Shown in pieces: positions 16,189-25,028 of a stretch of 64,000 bases of DNA. A program made the position numbers and the translations under genes. This DNA comes from Acidobacteriota bacterium (GTDB lineage Bacteria; Acidobacteriota; Blastocatellia; Pyrinomonadales; Pyrinomonadaceae), in assembly GCA_003223025.1 (NCBI GenBank), contig QHXR01000004.1:62001-126000 (forward strand), given 5' to 3'. Numbering within the stretch: the stretch's first letter is position 1; each line of letters begins with the position of its first letter. Under the pieces are notes generated by a model. The model was not told the DNA's origin, did no database searches, and saw only the letters and a list, made by a program, of their open reading frames with translations.

Positions 16189-17958
16189 CTAAAGTGCCAC
16201 GATGGCCGGTTTGGCTTCTTCAGTTTTATACAACGCTCGACCGTAGAGCCAGTATCGAACTTCCTTGCCAAAATCATCAAAGAGTACTTTCTGATCCGCT
16301 GTTTCCAAAACGTTCTTCTCGACGAGGTAGCGAGCAAAGTCCGGTCCCGACGGAAGTACAAAGAACGGATACGGATTCTGCGCGATCTTCTCCGGCAGCG
16401 TTGGTCCGCCAAAGGCTTCGGTCAATTGCGCTTTGAACAGCAGTACGTTATCGAATCCGCATTTCTCGACGAAATGCACTTCGCCAAACTTACCAAGCGT
16501 CGCCCACGTCCACTCTTCTTTCGGGAGTGCGACAAATCGCGTCGCAAGCTCATGTCCATCCGGTACTTTCGATAACCAATCGAAGTTACGCTGCAGGATC
16601 GCAGTCTGATCGCAGTAACGTGCGTTCTCTTCCGGCGAAAGATAACTGATCTCGCATGCCGGCGTGGTCGGATTTCCGTTGATGCCGACGAGATCTCGCG
16701 GGAATACCTTAGCATTCCCTTCTCCGACCGGCGGAAGATCGACCTTCATTCCGAGCAGCGAACTTTCTTTTCCGCTCTTCAAGGCACGTGCAACGGGTTC
16801 GATCGAATGACGACCGCCCTTCACGTGCTGAAGCGTGCTTCGATCAAAAAAGCTTTCGTCCAGATCGTCATTCGTCCCGCGCCAGAATCCGAACTTGCTC
16901 GCGATCGTTCCCATATTGGTCCCGCCGTAAGGTTGAAGGATCGACGTCCACGCCATAGACGGTTTTAGTTTGACGTTGAACTTAAGTGTCTCGATGTCGG
17001 TCTGGATATCCGAGAACGGAACGGCGAGGATCTGCTCGGTTCGTAACGTGAGACCGCGATCCTGGATCTTTCGAATTCCCTCTTCGATCAAGTCGTCCGT
17101 CATACCGCGGAACAAAACAAACTCGCGGAGGAAATCGTTTCCCGATTCGATCGCCAGAGTGATCCCTGTGCATCCGCCATCTCTGAACAGATCGAGTCGA
17201 CGCTCATCGCGGGTCATCTCCAATCTGATCTGACAGTGCCAGGGGATTCCGACTTGCTTCGGCCACTTCTCTGCGAACTCGGCGAGCCACGTGAGATTGA
17301 AGCCAAAGATGTCGTCCTGGAAATAGATCAAGTCGCACGGAAAGTTTTCACGGATCCAAAGTCCTTCTTCTATTACTTCATCGACCGGACGCAGCGTCAG
17401 CTCGAAGCCGCCGTACATGTTGTTGTAGTGCGGCGCATAGCAGTAGCTGCATTTGAACGGGCATCCGACCGAGCACATGATGCTCTTGATCGGACTACGT
17501 CCAAGCTCGGGATACAAGTTGTAGAGAAGCTCTCGATCGGGAACGGGAAAGCCTTCGGCCATGCGCTCGTCGTCGAAGTGAATCCCGTGACCGAGATCGC
17601 CTTCGAGAAGTTTCCTGAAGAGACGAAATCCTTCGCCCTTGATCACCCAGTCCGCGTGAGGCAGACAAGCGTCGGCGTTGAATGTCGCGTGCGGTCCGCC
17701 GATCGCGACGGGCACGCCCATCTCACGAACGTGATCGCACGCTTTGAAGGTCTGGACATGCCAGCCGGTCCAGATCGAGAATCCGACGATGTCCGGTTTG
17801 AATCTTTCGACCTCGTCGTAGAGCGGAGTAAAATCCGATTCCTTGATAAGTACGACCTGAGCGTCCCAGCCGAGCTTCTTCGCGATGCCCAGCAAGTAAA
17901 GGACCCCAAGTGGTTCGATCACGTGATGCCGCATCACGAGAATCACACGTTTAGCCAA
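16189..17958 (-). CDS. B12-binding-domain radical SAM protein
   Basis: 589 residues. The N-terminal ~130 residues form a Rossmann-like B12-binding domain of the class B type (EPLGVLYLLGIAKKLGW, DIVGFSIWTGW, AIGGPHATF). The radical SAM motif is C166-x3-C170-x2-C173 (CPFKCSYC), and a long C-terminal part follows. Class B enzymes often methylate unactivated carbons or rearrange rings; the substrate here is unknown. Translation appears to start at a TTG at 17958 with GAGGGGG 8 bases upstream; a GTG four codons further in is the alternative. It converges on the PAPS/Nif11/sulfotransferase operon, so co-function is possible but co-transcription is not. Confidence 0.88.
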   Translation of the reverse strand: MAKRVILVMRHHVIEPLGVLYLLGIAKKLGWDAQVVLIKESDFTPLYDEVERFKPDIVGFSIWTGWHVQTFKACDHVREMGVPVAIGGPHATFNADACLPHADWVIKGEGFRLFRKLLEGDLGHGIHFDDERMAEGFPVPDRELLYNLYPELGRSPIKSIMCSVGCPFKCSYCYAPHYNNMYGGFELTLRPVDEVIEEGLWIRENFPCDLIYFQDDIFGFNLTWLAEFAEKWPKQVGIPWHCQIRLEMTRDERRLDLFRDGGCTGITLAIESGNDFLREFVLFRGMTDDLIEEGIRKIQDRGLTLRTEQILAVPFSDIQTDIETLKFNVKLKPSMAWTSILQPYGGTNMGTIASKFGFWRGTNDDLDESFFDRSTLQHVKGGRHSIEPVARALKSGKESSLLGMKVDLPPVGEGNAKVFPRDLVGINGNPTTPACEISYLSPEENARYCDQTAILQRNFDWLSKVPDGHELATRFVALPKEEWTWATLGKFGEVHFVEKCGFDNVLLFKAQLTEAFGGPTLPEKIAQNPYPFFVLPSGPDFARYLVEKNVLETADQKVLFDDFGKEVRYWLYGRALYKTEEAKPAIVAL

Positions 17959-18121
17959 TCCGATTTCCCCCTCTGTGCGAGATTTTCATTTTGTAAATAA
18001 TAACAAGTGGCGGTTTCAGTGAACAAGTTTACTATCATCCGACGGGCTTTGTCATTGATTTTAAGGCTGGATGCATTTCGGCTCGTTGTTTTATACAGCG
18101 ATGATCTGCAGACGTAGGAAC

Positions 18122-19690
18122 CTAAACCCAATAATTTCTATCAAGCGATCGATAACCGATAGCTTCGCTGATGTGAGTTCCGCGTATGCGTTCGCTGCCC
18201 TCGAGATCGGCGATCGTGCGCGAGACTTTTAGGATCCGATCATGTGCACGAGCAGAAAGGCCTTGCTTATCCATTGCACGTTCGAGAAGCGCTTCGCATT
18301 CCGAATCGAGTGGACAGAAGGTTCTGATCTGTTTAGGTGACATTGCGGAATTCGAAAAAACGCCATCGCCGTCGAATCGCTTCAATTGAATATCGCGGGC
18401 CCGGATCACGCGAGCCCTGATCACTTCCGACGTATCGCACGGCGGGACATTCTTTCCCCGGAGCTCTTGAAACTTTACCGCCGGAACATCGACGTGAATA
18501 TCAATGCGGTCCATCAACGGGCCGGAAACTCTGCTGACATATCGTTGGATCTGAAATTCGTTGCATGTGCAGCGACGCGAGCTCGATCCGAAGTAGCCGC
18601 ACGGGCACGGGTTCATCGATGCGACGAGCGTGAAGTTCGCCGGAAAAGTGAGCGATGTTGCCGCCCGCGAGATCGTGACCTGCTTGTCCTCCATCGGCTG
18701 GCGCAGGACTTCGAGCACGCTGCGATCGAATTCCGGAAGCTCATCTAGAAACAAAACTCCGAGATGTCCGAGCGAGACTTCGCCGGGCCGCGGGATGGAT
18801 CCGCCGCCGATCAATCCGGCCTGCGAGACGGTGTGATGCGGCGACTTGAACGGACGCTCTGTGATCAAACCCGAGCGACCGGTGAGACCGGCGACGGAAT
18901 GGATCTTTGTGATCTCGAGCGCCTCGTCGAATTCGAGCGGCGGAAGGATCGTCGGCAGACGTTTCGCGAGCATCGTCTTTCCCGATCCGGGCGGTCCAAC
19001 AAAAAGAATGTTATGTCCGCCGGCGCTTGCGACTTCGAGAGCGCGTTTCGCGCTGCCTTGCCCACGCACTTCTGAAAAATCGAATCGCGACTCGAGCGCG
19101 TATTTTTTGAACTCGGCGAGATCGAGTTTCAAAGGCTCGACACGCGTTCCCTCTCCAGCCGCGATCTCTTGAACAAGCAAGGCAGCTTCGCGCAGATCAC
19201 GAACCGGATAGACATTGATTCCCTGAACAACTGCGGCTTCGGTGGCGTTCTCCTCGGGTAGCAATAGATGTTTCAGACCGACGTTTCTCGCCGATAATGC
19301 GATCGACAGAGCACCGCGAACGGGACGCACGCGTCCATCAAGCGAAAGTTCGCCGACGCTCACGACGTTGCTCAGATTTTCGAGTTTGCCGAGATCGGCA
19401 TGAGCTCCCAAAATTCCCAGAGCGATCGGCAGATCGAAGCTCGCACCTTCTTTGCGCACATCCGCCGGCGCAAGATTCACCGTCACTCTGTGTATCGGGA
19501 AAAAATACTGGCTGTTTACGATCGCGGCCCGGATACGCTCGCGTGATTCGCGGATCGCAGTATCGGGAAGCCCGACGATCGTAAAAGGAACGTCTCCTTT
19601 TTCTTTTGAAACTGGTTGGAGATTTACTTCGATATCGACGAGCAAGGCGTCGATACCATACACTGCTGCCGACTGGGAGAGGAAGAGCAT
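18122..19690 (-). CDS. comM: YifB/ComM-type Mg-chelatase-like AAA+ ATPase
   Basis: 522 residues from the ATG at 19690. The open frame extends 41 codons further upstream, but this extension is low-quality and partly encoded by a palindromic repeat, while [23 protein letters not shown] is the conserved family start. The order is an N-terminal Lon-protease-like ChlI domain, a Walker A loop ([16 protein letters not shown]), Walker B ([11 protein letters not shown]) and a C-terminal Mg-chelatase-like domain with CPCGYFG and CTC cysteines. ComM is a hexameric helicase that promotes branch migration during natural transformation. There is no other competence gene in the window. Confidence 0.92.
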   Translation of the reverse strand: MLFLSQSAAVYGIDALLVDIEVNLQPVSKEKGDVPFTIVGLPDTAIRESRERIRAAIVNSQYFFPIHRVTVNLAPADVRKEGASFDLPIALGILGAHADLGKLENLSNVVSVGELSLDGRVRPVRGALSIALSARNVGLKHLLLPEENATEAAVVQGINVYPVRDLREAALLVQEIAAGEGTRVEPLKLDLAEFKKYALESRFDFSEVRGQGSAKRALEVASAGGHNILFVGPPGSGKTMLAKRLPTILPPLEFDEALEITKIHSVAGLTGRSGLITERPFKSPHHTVSQAGLIGGGSIPRPGEVSLGHLGVLFLDELPEFDRSVLEVLRQPMEDKQVTISRAATSLTFPANFTLVASMNPCPCGYFGSSSRRCTCNEFQIQRYVSRVSGPLMDRIDIHVDVPAVKFQELRGKNVPPCDTSEVIRARVIRARDIQLKRFDGDGVFSNSAMSPKQIRTFCPLDSECEALLERAMDKQGLSARAHDRILKVSRTIADLEGSERIRGTHISEAIGYRSLDRNYWV

Positions 19691-19751
19691 ATGCGTTTGA
19701 ATTTTGTGAGATTTTATATCAAGTTTCCTAAAACTGGAAATGAAAACCCCA

Positions 19752-19835
19752 CTTTGCGTCTTAGCGTCTCTGCGTGAAAACCGTCGTCGCAGATCTTTAG
19801 CGCCGGTGTTCACGCAAAGACGCTAAGACGCAAAG
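19752..19835. repeat. 84-bp palindromic repeat, copy 1
   Basis: The arms CTTTGCGTCTTAGCGTCTCT and AGACGCTAAGACGCAAAG are inverted around a spacer containing TTAGCGCCGG. A second copy, nearly identical in arms and spacer, lies at 39482-39564. Both sit in the gap between divergently transcribed genes. Confidence 0.85.
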
Positions 19836-19862
19836 GAAGAACAAAGGAAGCCGAAACTAAGA

Positions 19863-20315
19863 ATGACTTACCAACCAAGAGACCCTGACTTTGAGAAGCG
19901 GGTGCGTGCGAACTTCCTCGAGCAGCGGGTCATGAATTTGATCGGTGCGGAGTTGATGACGGTCGAGCCGGGCGTCGTCGAGATCGGGATCCGTATGCGC
20001 GATGACCTGACTCAACAGGACGGTTTCATGCATGCCGGAATCGTCACGACCGTGCTCGACAGCGCGTGCGGGTACGCGGCGTATACGCTCATGCCCGCGG
20101 GGTCGTCGGTGCTCAGCGTTGAGTTCAAAGTCAACCTGCTTTCACCTGCGACCGGCGATTGGATCGTCGCTCGGGGCGAGGTGAAACGTGCGGGCAAACT
20201 TCTCACAGTTTGCACAGCCGACGCCATCGCCGGTGGAAAAATTTGCGCGACGATGTTGGCGACCATGATCTGCCCAGAGTCGAGAGCCGACAAAAACTTA
20301 CACCCGAAAACCTGA
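19863..20315 (+). CDS. PaaI-type hotdog thioesterase
   Basis: 150 residues, one hotdog domain. The family signature is present: DLTQQDGFMHAGIVTTVLDS, where the HAG turn and the following Asp belong to the PaaI/YdiI active site, and a central helix ACGYAAYTL. It would hydrolyse acyl- or aryl-CoA thioesters; the physiological substrate cannot be told. It is monocistronic, just right of the palindromic repeat, and AAGGAAG lies ~14 bases before the ATG. Confidence 0.88.
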   Translation: MTYQPRDPDFEKRVRANFLEQRVMNLIGAELMTVEPGVVEIGIRMRDDLTQQDGFMHAGIVTTVLDSACGYAAYTLMPAGSSVLSVEFKVNLLSPATGDWIVARGEVKRAGKLLTVCTADAIAGGKICATMLATMICPESRADKNLHPKT

Positions 20316-20417
20316 CGCATAGCCCGAGCATTTAAGCGCTCGGAATGTGCTTAACCCTTTGTCTCTTACTATTTACTGGCTGTCGCCGATGCGCTAGGAT
20401 GCTTCGACGGAGCACCT

Positions 20418-21197
20418 ATGAAGACAAGCACGATAACCTTTGAGATACCGGAATCGCGGCTGCAGTCGCTTACGGCAGAATTGCAGGATTCGATCAAAGC
20501 TGATTGCGGCACGGAATATCCACTCTCTACGATCCGCAACTCGGTTGTGGATTGGCTCGGTTCACGCCTCGACGTACTTTTGGAAGACGCGTTCGACCGA
20601 TTGACTTCTCCGTCATTCGAGGATGCTCGCGATTTTGCTCGGATGCTTGACGAGGGTGAGAAGAAGGCTGAGATCCCGAAAGTTGCAGACGCGGCGATAG
20701 GGGCGGTCAACATCTTCACGGGCCATCGGACGTTTTCGCTCGAGAAGATGGCAGCTATGGTCTCGTATTTCGCGGAGCGTACAAACGATCTCTACAAGAC
20801 GAAACTTAACAAACTTCTCTTCTACGCCGACTTCACAAACTATTACACGCTCGGAAAATCGATCTCGGGATCCAGGTACGTGCATCTTCCTTACGGTCCT
20901 GTGCCGGATGCCTACGAAGAGACGCTCGAGACACTAAATCACTACGGGGTTGTCGACGTATCAAAGGAGAACTCTGCAGATCTGATTCGGTCCGGCGAGA
21001 ACGCGGCGAAGGAATCTCTAAATCCCGAAGAAATCGCGACGCTGGACTGGATAGCGGAGAATTACGGGAGTATGTCGGCTAGTCAGCTAACCGAGATCTC
21101 TCACCGCGAAATGGCCTATGCGAACACCCGAACGGGCGAGGAGATCGCCTACGAATACGCAAAATTTTTGGCTAAATTGCCTGCCAAGAAGGGTTAA
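20418..21197 (+). CDS. Panacea/SocA-like domain protein
   Basis: 259 residues. Residues ~120-245 carry the SocA/DUF4065 (Panacea) pattern: LYKTKLNKLLFYADFTNYYTLGKSISGSRYVHLPYGPVPDAY, shown here only as a guide to position, and a C-terminal helix pair. A ~115-residue N-terminal extension (MKTSTITFEIPESRL...) precedes it. The domain occurs in antitoxins and proteolytic adaptors such as SocA. No small toxin gene flanks it, so if it is an antitoxin it is an orphan. GGAGC precedes the ATG. It is followed by an ORF-free transcription unit. Confidence 0.75.
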   Translation: MKTSTITFEIPESRLQSLTAELQDSIKADCGTEYPLSTIRNSVVDWLGSRLDVLLEDAFDRLTSPSFEDARDFARMLDEGEKKAEIPKVADAAIGAVNIFTGHRTFSLEKMAAMVSYFAERTNDLYKTKLNKLLFYADFTNYYTLGKSISGSRYVHLPYGPVPDAYEETLETLNHYGVVDVSKENSADLIRSGENAAKESLNPEEIATLDWIAENYGSMSASQLTEISHREMAYANTRTGEEIAYEYAKFLAKLPAKKG

Positions 21198-21217
21198 AAA
21201 TCTCTGGCAAAAAGTTA

Positions 21218-21246
21218 TTGACAATGCCAGATTGCTCGGCTAAGAT
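21218..21246 (+). promoter_or_regulatory. near-consensus sigma-70 promoter of the orphan RNA
   Basis: TTGACA at 21218-21223 (perfect -35), a 17-base spacer, and TAAGAT at 21241-21246 (-10, 5 of 6 consensus bases). The predicted start is at about 21253. It is one of the best promoter matches in the window, and no ORF follows it. Confidence 0.75.
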
Positions 21247-21252
21247 TGACCC

Positions 21253-21471
21253 ACTAAAAACGTTTTTTAGTAGCCAAAAAAGGGGACCGGGGTGCCGGTT
21301 TCCCGGCCTATTAGTCGCCTTTTAGCGAAATCCGGCTCGGAAAGTAGCTTCCAGGATAACGGTTAGTAGGGACGCTCGTGAAAGTCATGTCGGCGCAATG
21401 CTCTTGACTTGAAATAGGGTAGAAATAAGATGAAATAGGCCAGTTACCTTTACCGGTTACTGGCCTTTTTC
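21253..21471 (+). ncRNA. candidate small non-coding RNA (~220 nt)
   Basis: The unit is delimited by the strong promoter above and by a rho-independent terminator (stem AGGCCAGT with ACTGGCCT, 21437-21444 with 21459-21466, T run to 21470). No ORF longer than a few codons lies within it. The transcript would start with an A/T-rich hairpin (ACTAAAAA with TTTTTAGT), then a GC-rich hairpin near 21280-21305 (GGGGACCGG with CCGGTTTCCC). The sequence does not fit the SRP RNA, tmRNA or RNase P cores I know. 6S RNA is possible in size, but the ends do not pair with each other as they should. Confidence 0.55.
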
Positions 21472-21507
21472 TTTTACTTCGCATTGATCCGCTACCGGCC
21501 AAAATAT

Positions 21508-21580
21508 TGCCCGCGAAAGACGCAAAAGGACGCGAGCAATAAATCGTCTTCGGTTTCGTGTCCTTCGGATGTTTCGCGGA
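21508..21580. repeat. degenerate palindromic repeat (GCCCGCGAAA family)
   Basis: The arms GCCCGCGAAAGACGCAAAAG on the left and TTTCGTGTCC...TTTCGCGGA on the right resemble the better-preserved palindrome at 41211-41272. The remaining bases up to the lipoprotein gene (21580-21844) hold no clear gene. Confidence 0.5.
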
Positions 21581-21844
21581 CGATTTCTTCTCGATCCGAC
21601 CCAATATAGCGAATAGCGCGAAATCAAAAAAATAGTCTGCAAGATTTTCCGCGGCCTTCGTTCATTCGCGGTGATCGCAGACAGACTCTATCTTTCGCTT
21701 CGCTTTCTCGCGGCCGAGAGCCAGCGGTCTGTCTTGTCACGAACTATGGTTGCGGGGCCGGAATACAGGCTGCTTCGGCTGAAAGAACCGCGGGGCTGCA
21801 GCCGGTTAACCCGTCGTAAAAAGGACGGCTCTGACCGATACAAA

Positions 21845-22312
21845 ATGAAAAACACAATAATGAGAAGAACCGGAATCGTAACGATCCTTTTGATAGCGAC
21901 TGTCGCGTTTGCCGCCTGCGATCCTCAATCAAAGGTGACGCCGCCGACATCACCGACGACGGCTGCTAGTCCTGCGGCCTCCGCATCACCCGCCGCGTCG
22001 CCATCGGGCAGTCCGGTTTCTACGACCGGAGTTTCGAAAGCGGATTCACTCGCCGGTAAATGGACCGGTGTCGAAGGCACGCATCTCAGCGTCACAAAGA
22101 AGGGCGATAAGTACTCAATAGAGATTGCCAACCTCGATGGTCCGCAGACCTTCGAAGGAACCGCAAAGGGCGACGTGATCGAGTTCACTCGTAAGGGCAA
22201 GACGGAAACCATCAAGCCTGCGACCGGTGCCGAGACCGGCATGAAGGGTTTTGAAAAGGAGACGAATTGCGTGGTGGTCACGAAGGGCAGTGAAGGTTAC
22301 TGCAGGAAGTAA
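21845..22312 (+). CDS. small lipoprotein of unknown function
   Basis: 155 residues from the ATG at 21845; the open frame reaches further upstream but there it has no signal peptide. A lipoprotein signal ends in VAFAAC (Cys ~25). A Pro/Ala/Ser/Thr linker (~28-60) separates it from a ~90-residue C-terminal domain rich in beta structure (GKWTGVEGTHLSVTKKG...), which ends with two cysteines (TNCVVVTKGSEGYC). It is probably anchored to a membrane by its N-terminal lipid. A second ATG five codons in is an alternative start. No neighbour shares its strand closely. Confidence 0.75.
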   Translation: MKNTIMRRTGIVTILLIATVAFAACDPQSKVTPPTSPTTAASPAASASPAASPSGSPVSTTGVSKADSLAGKWTGVEGTHLSVTKKGDKYSIEIANLDGPQTFEGTAKGDVIEFTRKGKTETIKPATGAETGMKGFEKETNCVVVTKGSEGYCRK

Positions 22313-22556
22313 CTGTTCCAACGGCTTTTACCAGCAGGGCGGGCAGAAATGTCCGCCTTTTTCGATTTCACCGATACCGGAGGCGTTTCGGCTGTGACGT
22401 CACGCGGGCCGACCCACCAAATCCTAGATACATTTGTCTTTACCTTTTTTCGGAATAGTCATAAAATTCTCCCGTGGTCATGCAACTTGTTGTCGGAGGT
22501 GCCTCATCATAGACGCGGACGAAGTACTAAATCCCGGTAGTTTTCCAGGAGTCACT

Positions 22557-23231
22557 ATGGATTCAGGCACCGCGGCGATCGAAAAGGAAGCCGCCTTTGC
22601 TTTTGAGGATGCTGTTGAGCTTCCTCTTCTTCACGCGCCGGTCTCACAAGTTGTCCCCTCGAATGCGACTCTCGCGGTCGATTCGAACGCATCTGATTTC
22701 GATCTCTGCCAATTGGCAGCCTCTGGAAACCTCGCCGCTTTCGAAATAATTTATCAACGCTATCATCGCCGCACATACAGTCTGACGATGCGGATGACTA
22801 ACAACACGTCCGAGGCCGAAGATCTGACGCAGGAAGTTTTTATCCAGCTTTTCAGAAAGGCCGGAAGTTTTCGTGGCGATTCGGCGTTCTCGACATGGCT
22901 GCACCGCCTGACAGTCAATCAGGTGCTGATGCACTTTCGCCGTCGTAGCGTGAAGAACGAAAAGGTTTCTGACGACGGCGAGATGCCCGAACAGACCGTT
23001 CACGGCACTGGGAACCCGAACAAGATGCCGATTGTGGATCGCATCGCTTTGAAAAAGGCGATCGGCGAACTGCCTAACGGCTACCGGAACGTATTTGTCC
23101 TTCATGATGTCGAAGGATATGAGCATGAAGAAGTGGCGCGGATGATGGGAATCTCGGTCGGCACTTCAAAATCACAGCTCCACAAGGCGCGTCTAAAATT
23201 GCGCGGGCTGCTGATCAAAGAGAAAGACTAG
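22557..23231 (+). CDS. ECF-type RNA polymerase sigma factor
   Basis: 224 residues from the ATG at 22557, which has AGGAG 8 bases upstream; the longer open frame upstream has none. Sigma region 2 is at ~65-135 ([48 protein letters not shown]) and region 4 at ~165-215 ([40 protein letters not shown]). A ~55-residue N-terminal extension is unusual. It should direct polymerase to promoters of an envelope regulon and be held by the zinc-finger anti-sigma factor encoded 190 bases downstream. Confidence 0.92.
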   Translation: MDSGTAAIEKEAAFAFEDAVELPLLHAPVSQVVPSNATLAVDSNASDFDLCQLAASGNLAAFEIIYQRYHRRTYSLTMRMTNNTSEAEDLTQEVFIQLFRKAGSFRGDSAFSTWLHRLTVNQVLMHFRRRSVKNEKVSDDGEMPEQTVHGTGNPNKMPIVDRIALKKAIGELPNGYRNVFVLHDVEGYEHEEVARMMGISVGTSKSQLHKARLKLRGLLIKEKD

Positions 23232-23420
23232 ACAGTACGACATGGAATCTGAAGTGGAGCGTCAGGGCTCTGACTCCGCGGAGTTGCGTTCGGTCGGTCG
23301 CACAACGGCATTGAATTAGTTGGAAAGGCAACCCTTTGCGGCACAGACTAATCTATCTACATTGAAAGCGAACAAGGTGGTACGATCCCGGCGGAAAATT
23401 CCGAACCGTCATTTAGAGAA

Positions 23421-24152
23421 ATGAATTGCATTGAGTGTCAGGAAAATATCAGCCCGTATCTGGACGGCGAGCTGGATGAATTACAAGCAGCAGACATGCG
23501 GGTCCATCTCAGCATCTGCGCCGGATGTGCGAAGATCTGCGAAGATTTCTCCGTCATTCTTGATACCTGCCGTGAAAATGTTCCTTCCGAGATCATCCCC
23601 CCCAACTCACAAGCCCTTTGGTGCCGCATTAACAACCTGATCGAAAGCGAGATCAAACCGGATCTGATCGTCGAAGAACCGGTCAAGCGCGGTTTCTTCT
23701 CGCGCGGATGGAACCTGACATTCTCCCAGGCCGGAGCGGGTGTTCTCGCGATTGCACTTATCAGCTCGCTTCTGACCGTTGTCGGGATACGGAATTATTT
23801 TGAGCCTTCGAGAGAAGATTTCACTTCGCGTTCGGCTGCTTCCCAAACCACATTTGAGAAGTTCCTGAGTAAGATCGGACTGACTGATACTCCTCAACAG
23901 GCGCGCGAAAAGCGTGTCAAGGAACAGCAGGCGGCGATCGCGTACTGGACCAATCGCGTTCAGGAAAGGCGCGGACAGTGGGACGCGAAGATCCGCGACG
24001 CTTTTGACAGGAATTTGAATTTGCTCGACGAGTCGGTAAGCGAGTACACGATCATTTTGCAGGAAAACCCGGATGACGATCTGACCGGCGAAATGCTGGA
24101 TACGGTTCTTACGGACAAAATGGATCTTCTTCGCGAGTTTTCCGATCTTTAG
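23421..24152 (+). CDS. zf-HC2 anti-sigma factor, membrane-anchored
   Basis: 243 residues. The N-terminus MNCIECQENISPYLDGELDE and HLSICAGC give the zf-HC2 anti-sigma zinc site (H-x3-C-x2-C). One membrane segment lies at ~100-120 (AGAGVLAIALISSLLTVVGI). The rest, predicted outside the cytoplasm, is helical and charged (QARE...QERRGQWDAKIRDAFDRN). It should hold the upstream ECF sigma factor and release it on an envelope signal. Ten bases separate it from the DUF4097-like gene, so three or four genes form one regulated unit. Confidence 0.9.
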   Translation: MNCIECQENISPYLDGELDELQAADMRVHLSICAGCAKICEDFSVILDTCRENVPSEIIPPNSQALWCRINNLIESEIKPDLIVEEPVKRGFFSRGWNLTFSQAGAGVLAIALISSLLTVVGIRNYFEPSREDFTSRSAASQTTFEKFLSKIGLTDTPQQAREKRVKEQQAAIAYWTNRVQERRGQWDAKIRDAFDRNLNLLDESVSEYTIILQENPDDDLTGEMLDTVLTDKMDLLREFSDL

Positions 24153-24162
24153 TTTTTTTGGC

Positions 24163-24936
24163 ATGGCCCGTGTTTTGAAAAATCGTTTCTCCATCAATTT
24201 CGTCGGGAAAACTACGATTCTTCTTTTGTTGAGCGTAGTTTTTTTCTTTGCGCCTACCGACGCATCCGCACAGCGAAGATTTTCGAAAAGCTATCCTGCA
24301 ACTCGTAACGTCCGACTGAATCTCTTAAATCGCTCGGGCACCGTCACCGTTGAAGGCTGGAATCGTGCCGAAGTCCAGATCCAGGCTTATATGGAGACGC
24401 CGGCCGCGGCGATCAATCCGCAGATCATCGACGGAACGATCATCATCAACATGGTGAAAGAGAATTTCGGTCGCGGCGAGGTCGGAAACGTTAACTTCAC
24501 TATTCGGGTCCCATTCGAAGCAAAGGTCGATATCGAAACTAAGATCGGAAACTTGAATGTCAGCAGTGTCCGTGGAGCTTTGGTCCGCGCAAAGATCTCG
24601 AGCGATGGTGACATCACACTTACCAACATCAATGCCCAGATGGTGTCGGCCGAAAACGGCATCGGAAATATTTTCTTCGATGGAGACATTCAGTCTGGCG
24701 GTACTTATCGCTTCACCTCGATTAGCGGCGACATCAATCTCCGTGTTCCGTTCAACTCGTCATTCAAACTGATCGCGACGGCCCCCTCTACTCGCAGCAT
24801 CAATCTCGGCTCCTTTTCTACAGCAAATATGCGGATCCTGGGTGACGGCAGACGCGTCGCCGGCCAGGTTGGTGATGGGAGTTCTTCGCTTTTAGTTACC
24901 AATCAGCGCGGCAGTATCGCGTTCATCCGCCGCTGA
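24163..24936 (+). CDS. secreted DUF4097-type beta-helical protein (A)
   Basis: 257 residues with a signal peptide (hydrophobic LLLLSVVFFFAPTDASA, ending ~38). The mature part shows the DUF4097 pattern of repeated strands: NRSGTVTVEGW, FTIRVPFEAKVDIETKIGN, RAKISSDGDITLTNINA and FTSISGDINLRVP. This family forms right-handed beta-helical surfaces; its biochemical role is unknown. It is probably co-transcribed with the anti-sigma gene (10-base gap), which suggests an extracytoplasmic target or sensor. Paralogue of the next gene. Confidence 0.82.
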   Translation: MARVLKNRFSINFVGKTTILLLLSVVFFFAPTDASAQRRFSKSYPATRNVRLNLLNRSGTVTVEGWNRAEVQIQAYMETPAAAINPQIIDGTIIINMVKENFGRGEVGNVNFTIRVPFEAKVDIETKIGNLNVSSVRGALVRAKISSDGDITLTNINAQMVSAENGIGNIFFDGDIQSGGTYRFTSISGDINLRVPFNSSFKLIATAPSTRSINLGSFSTANMRILGDGRRVAGQVGDGSSSLLVTNQRGSIAFIRR

Positions 24937-25028
24937 CGGATCATAAAGTTGTTGACCGCCGATCTTTCCCGGCCTTACTATAAGAACGGTAGCTCCGCTC
25001 GTCCCGCTCAACCGAAAAGGAAAATACA

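Noticed and set aside
21253-21471. Orphan RNA as 6S RNA or SRP RNA
   Set aside because: The 5' and 3' ends do not pair and the SRP core motif is absent, so neither family is supported.
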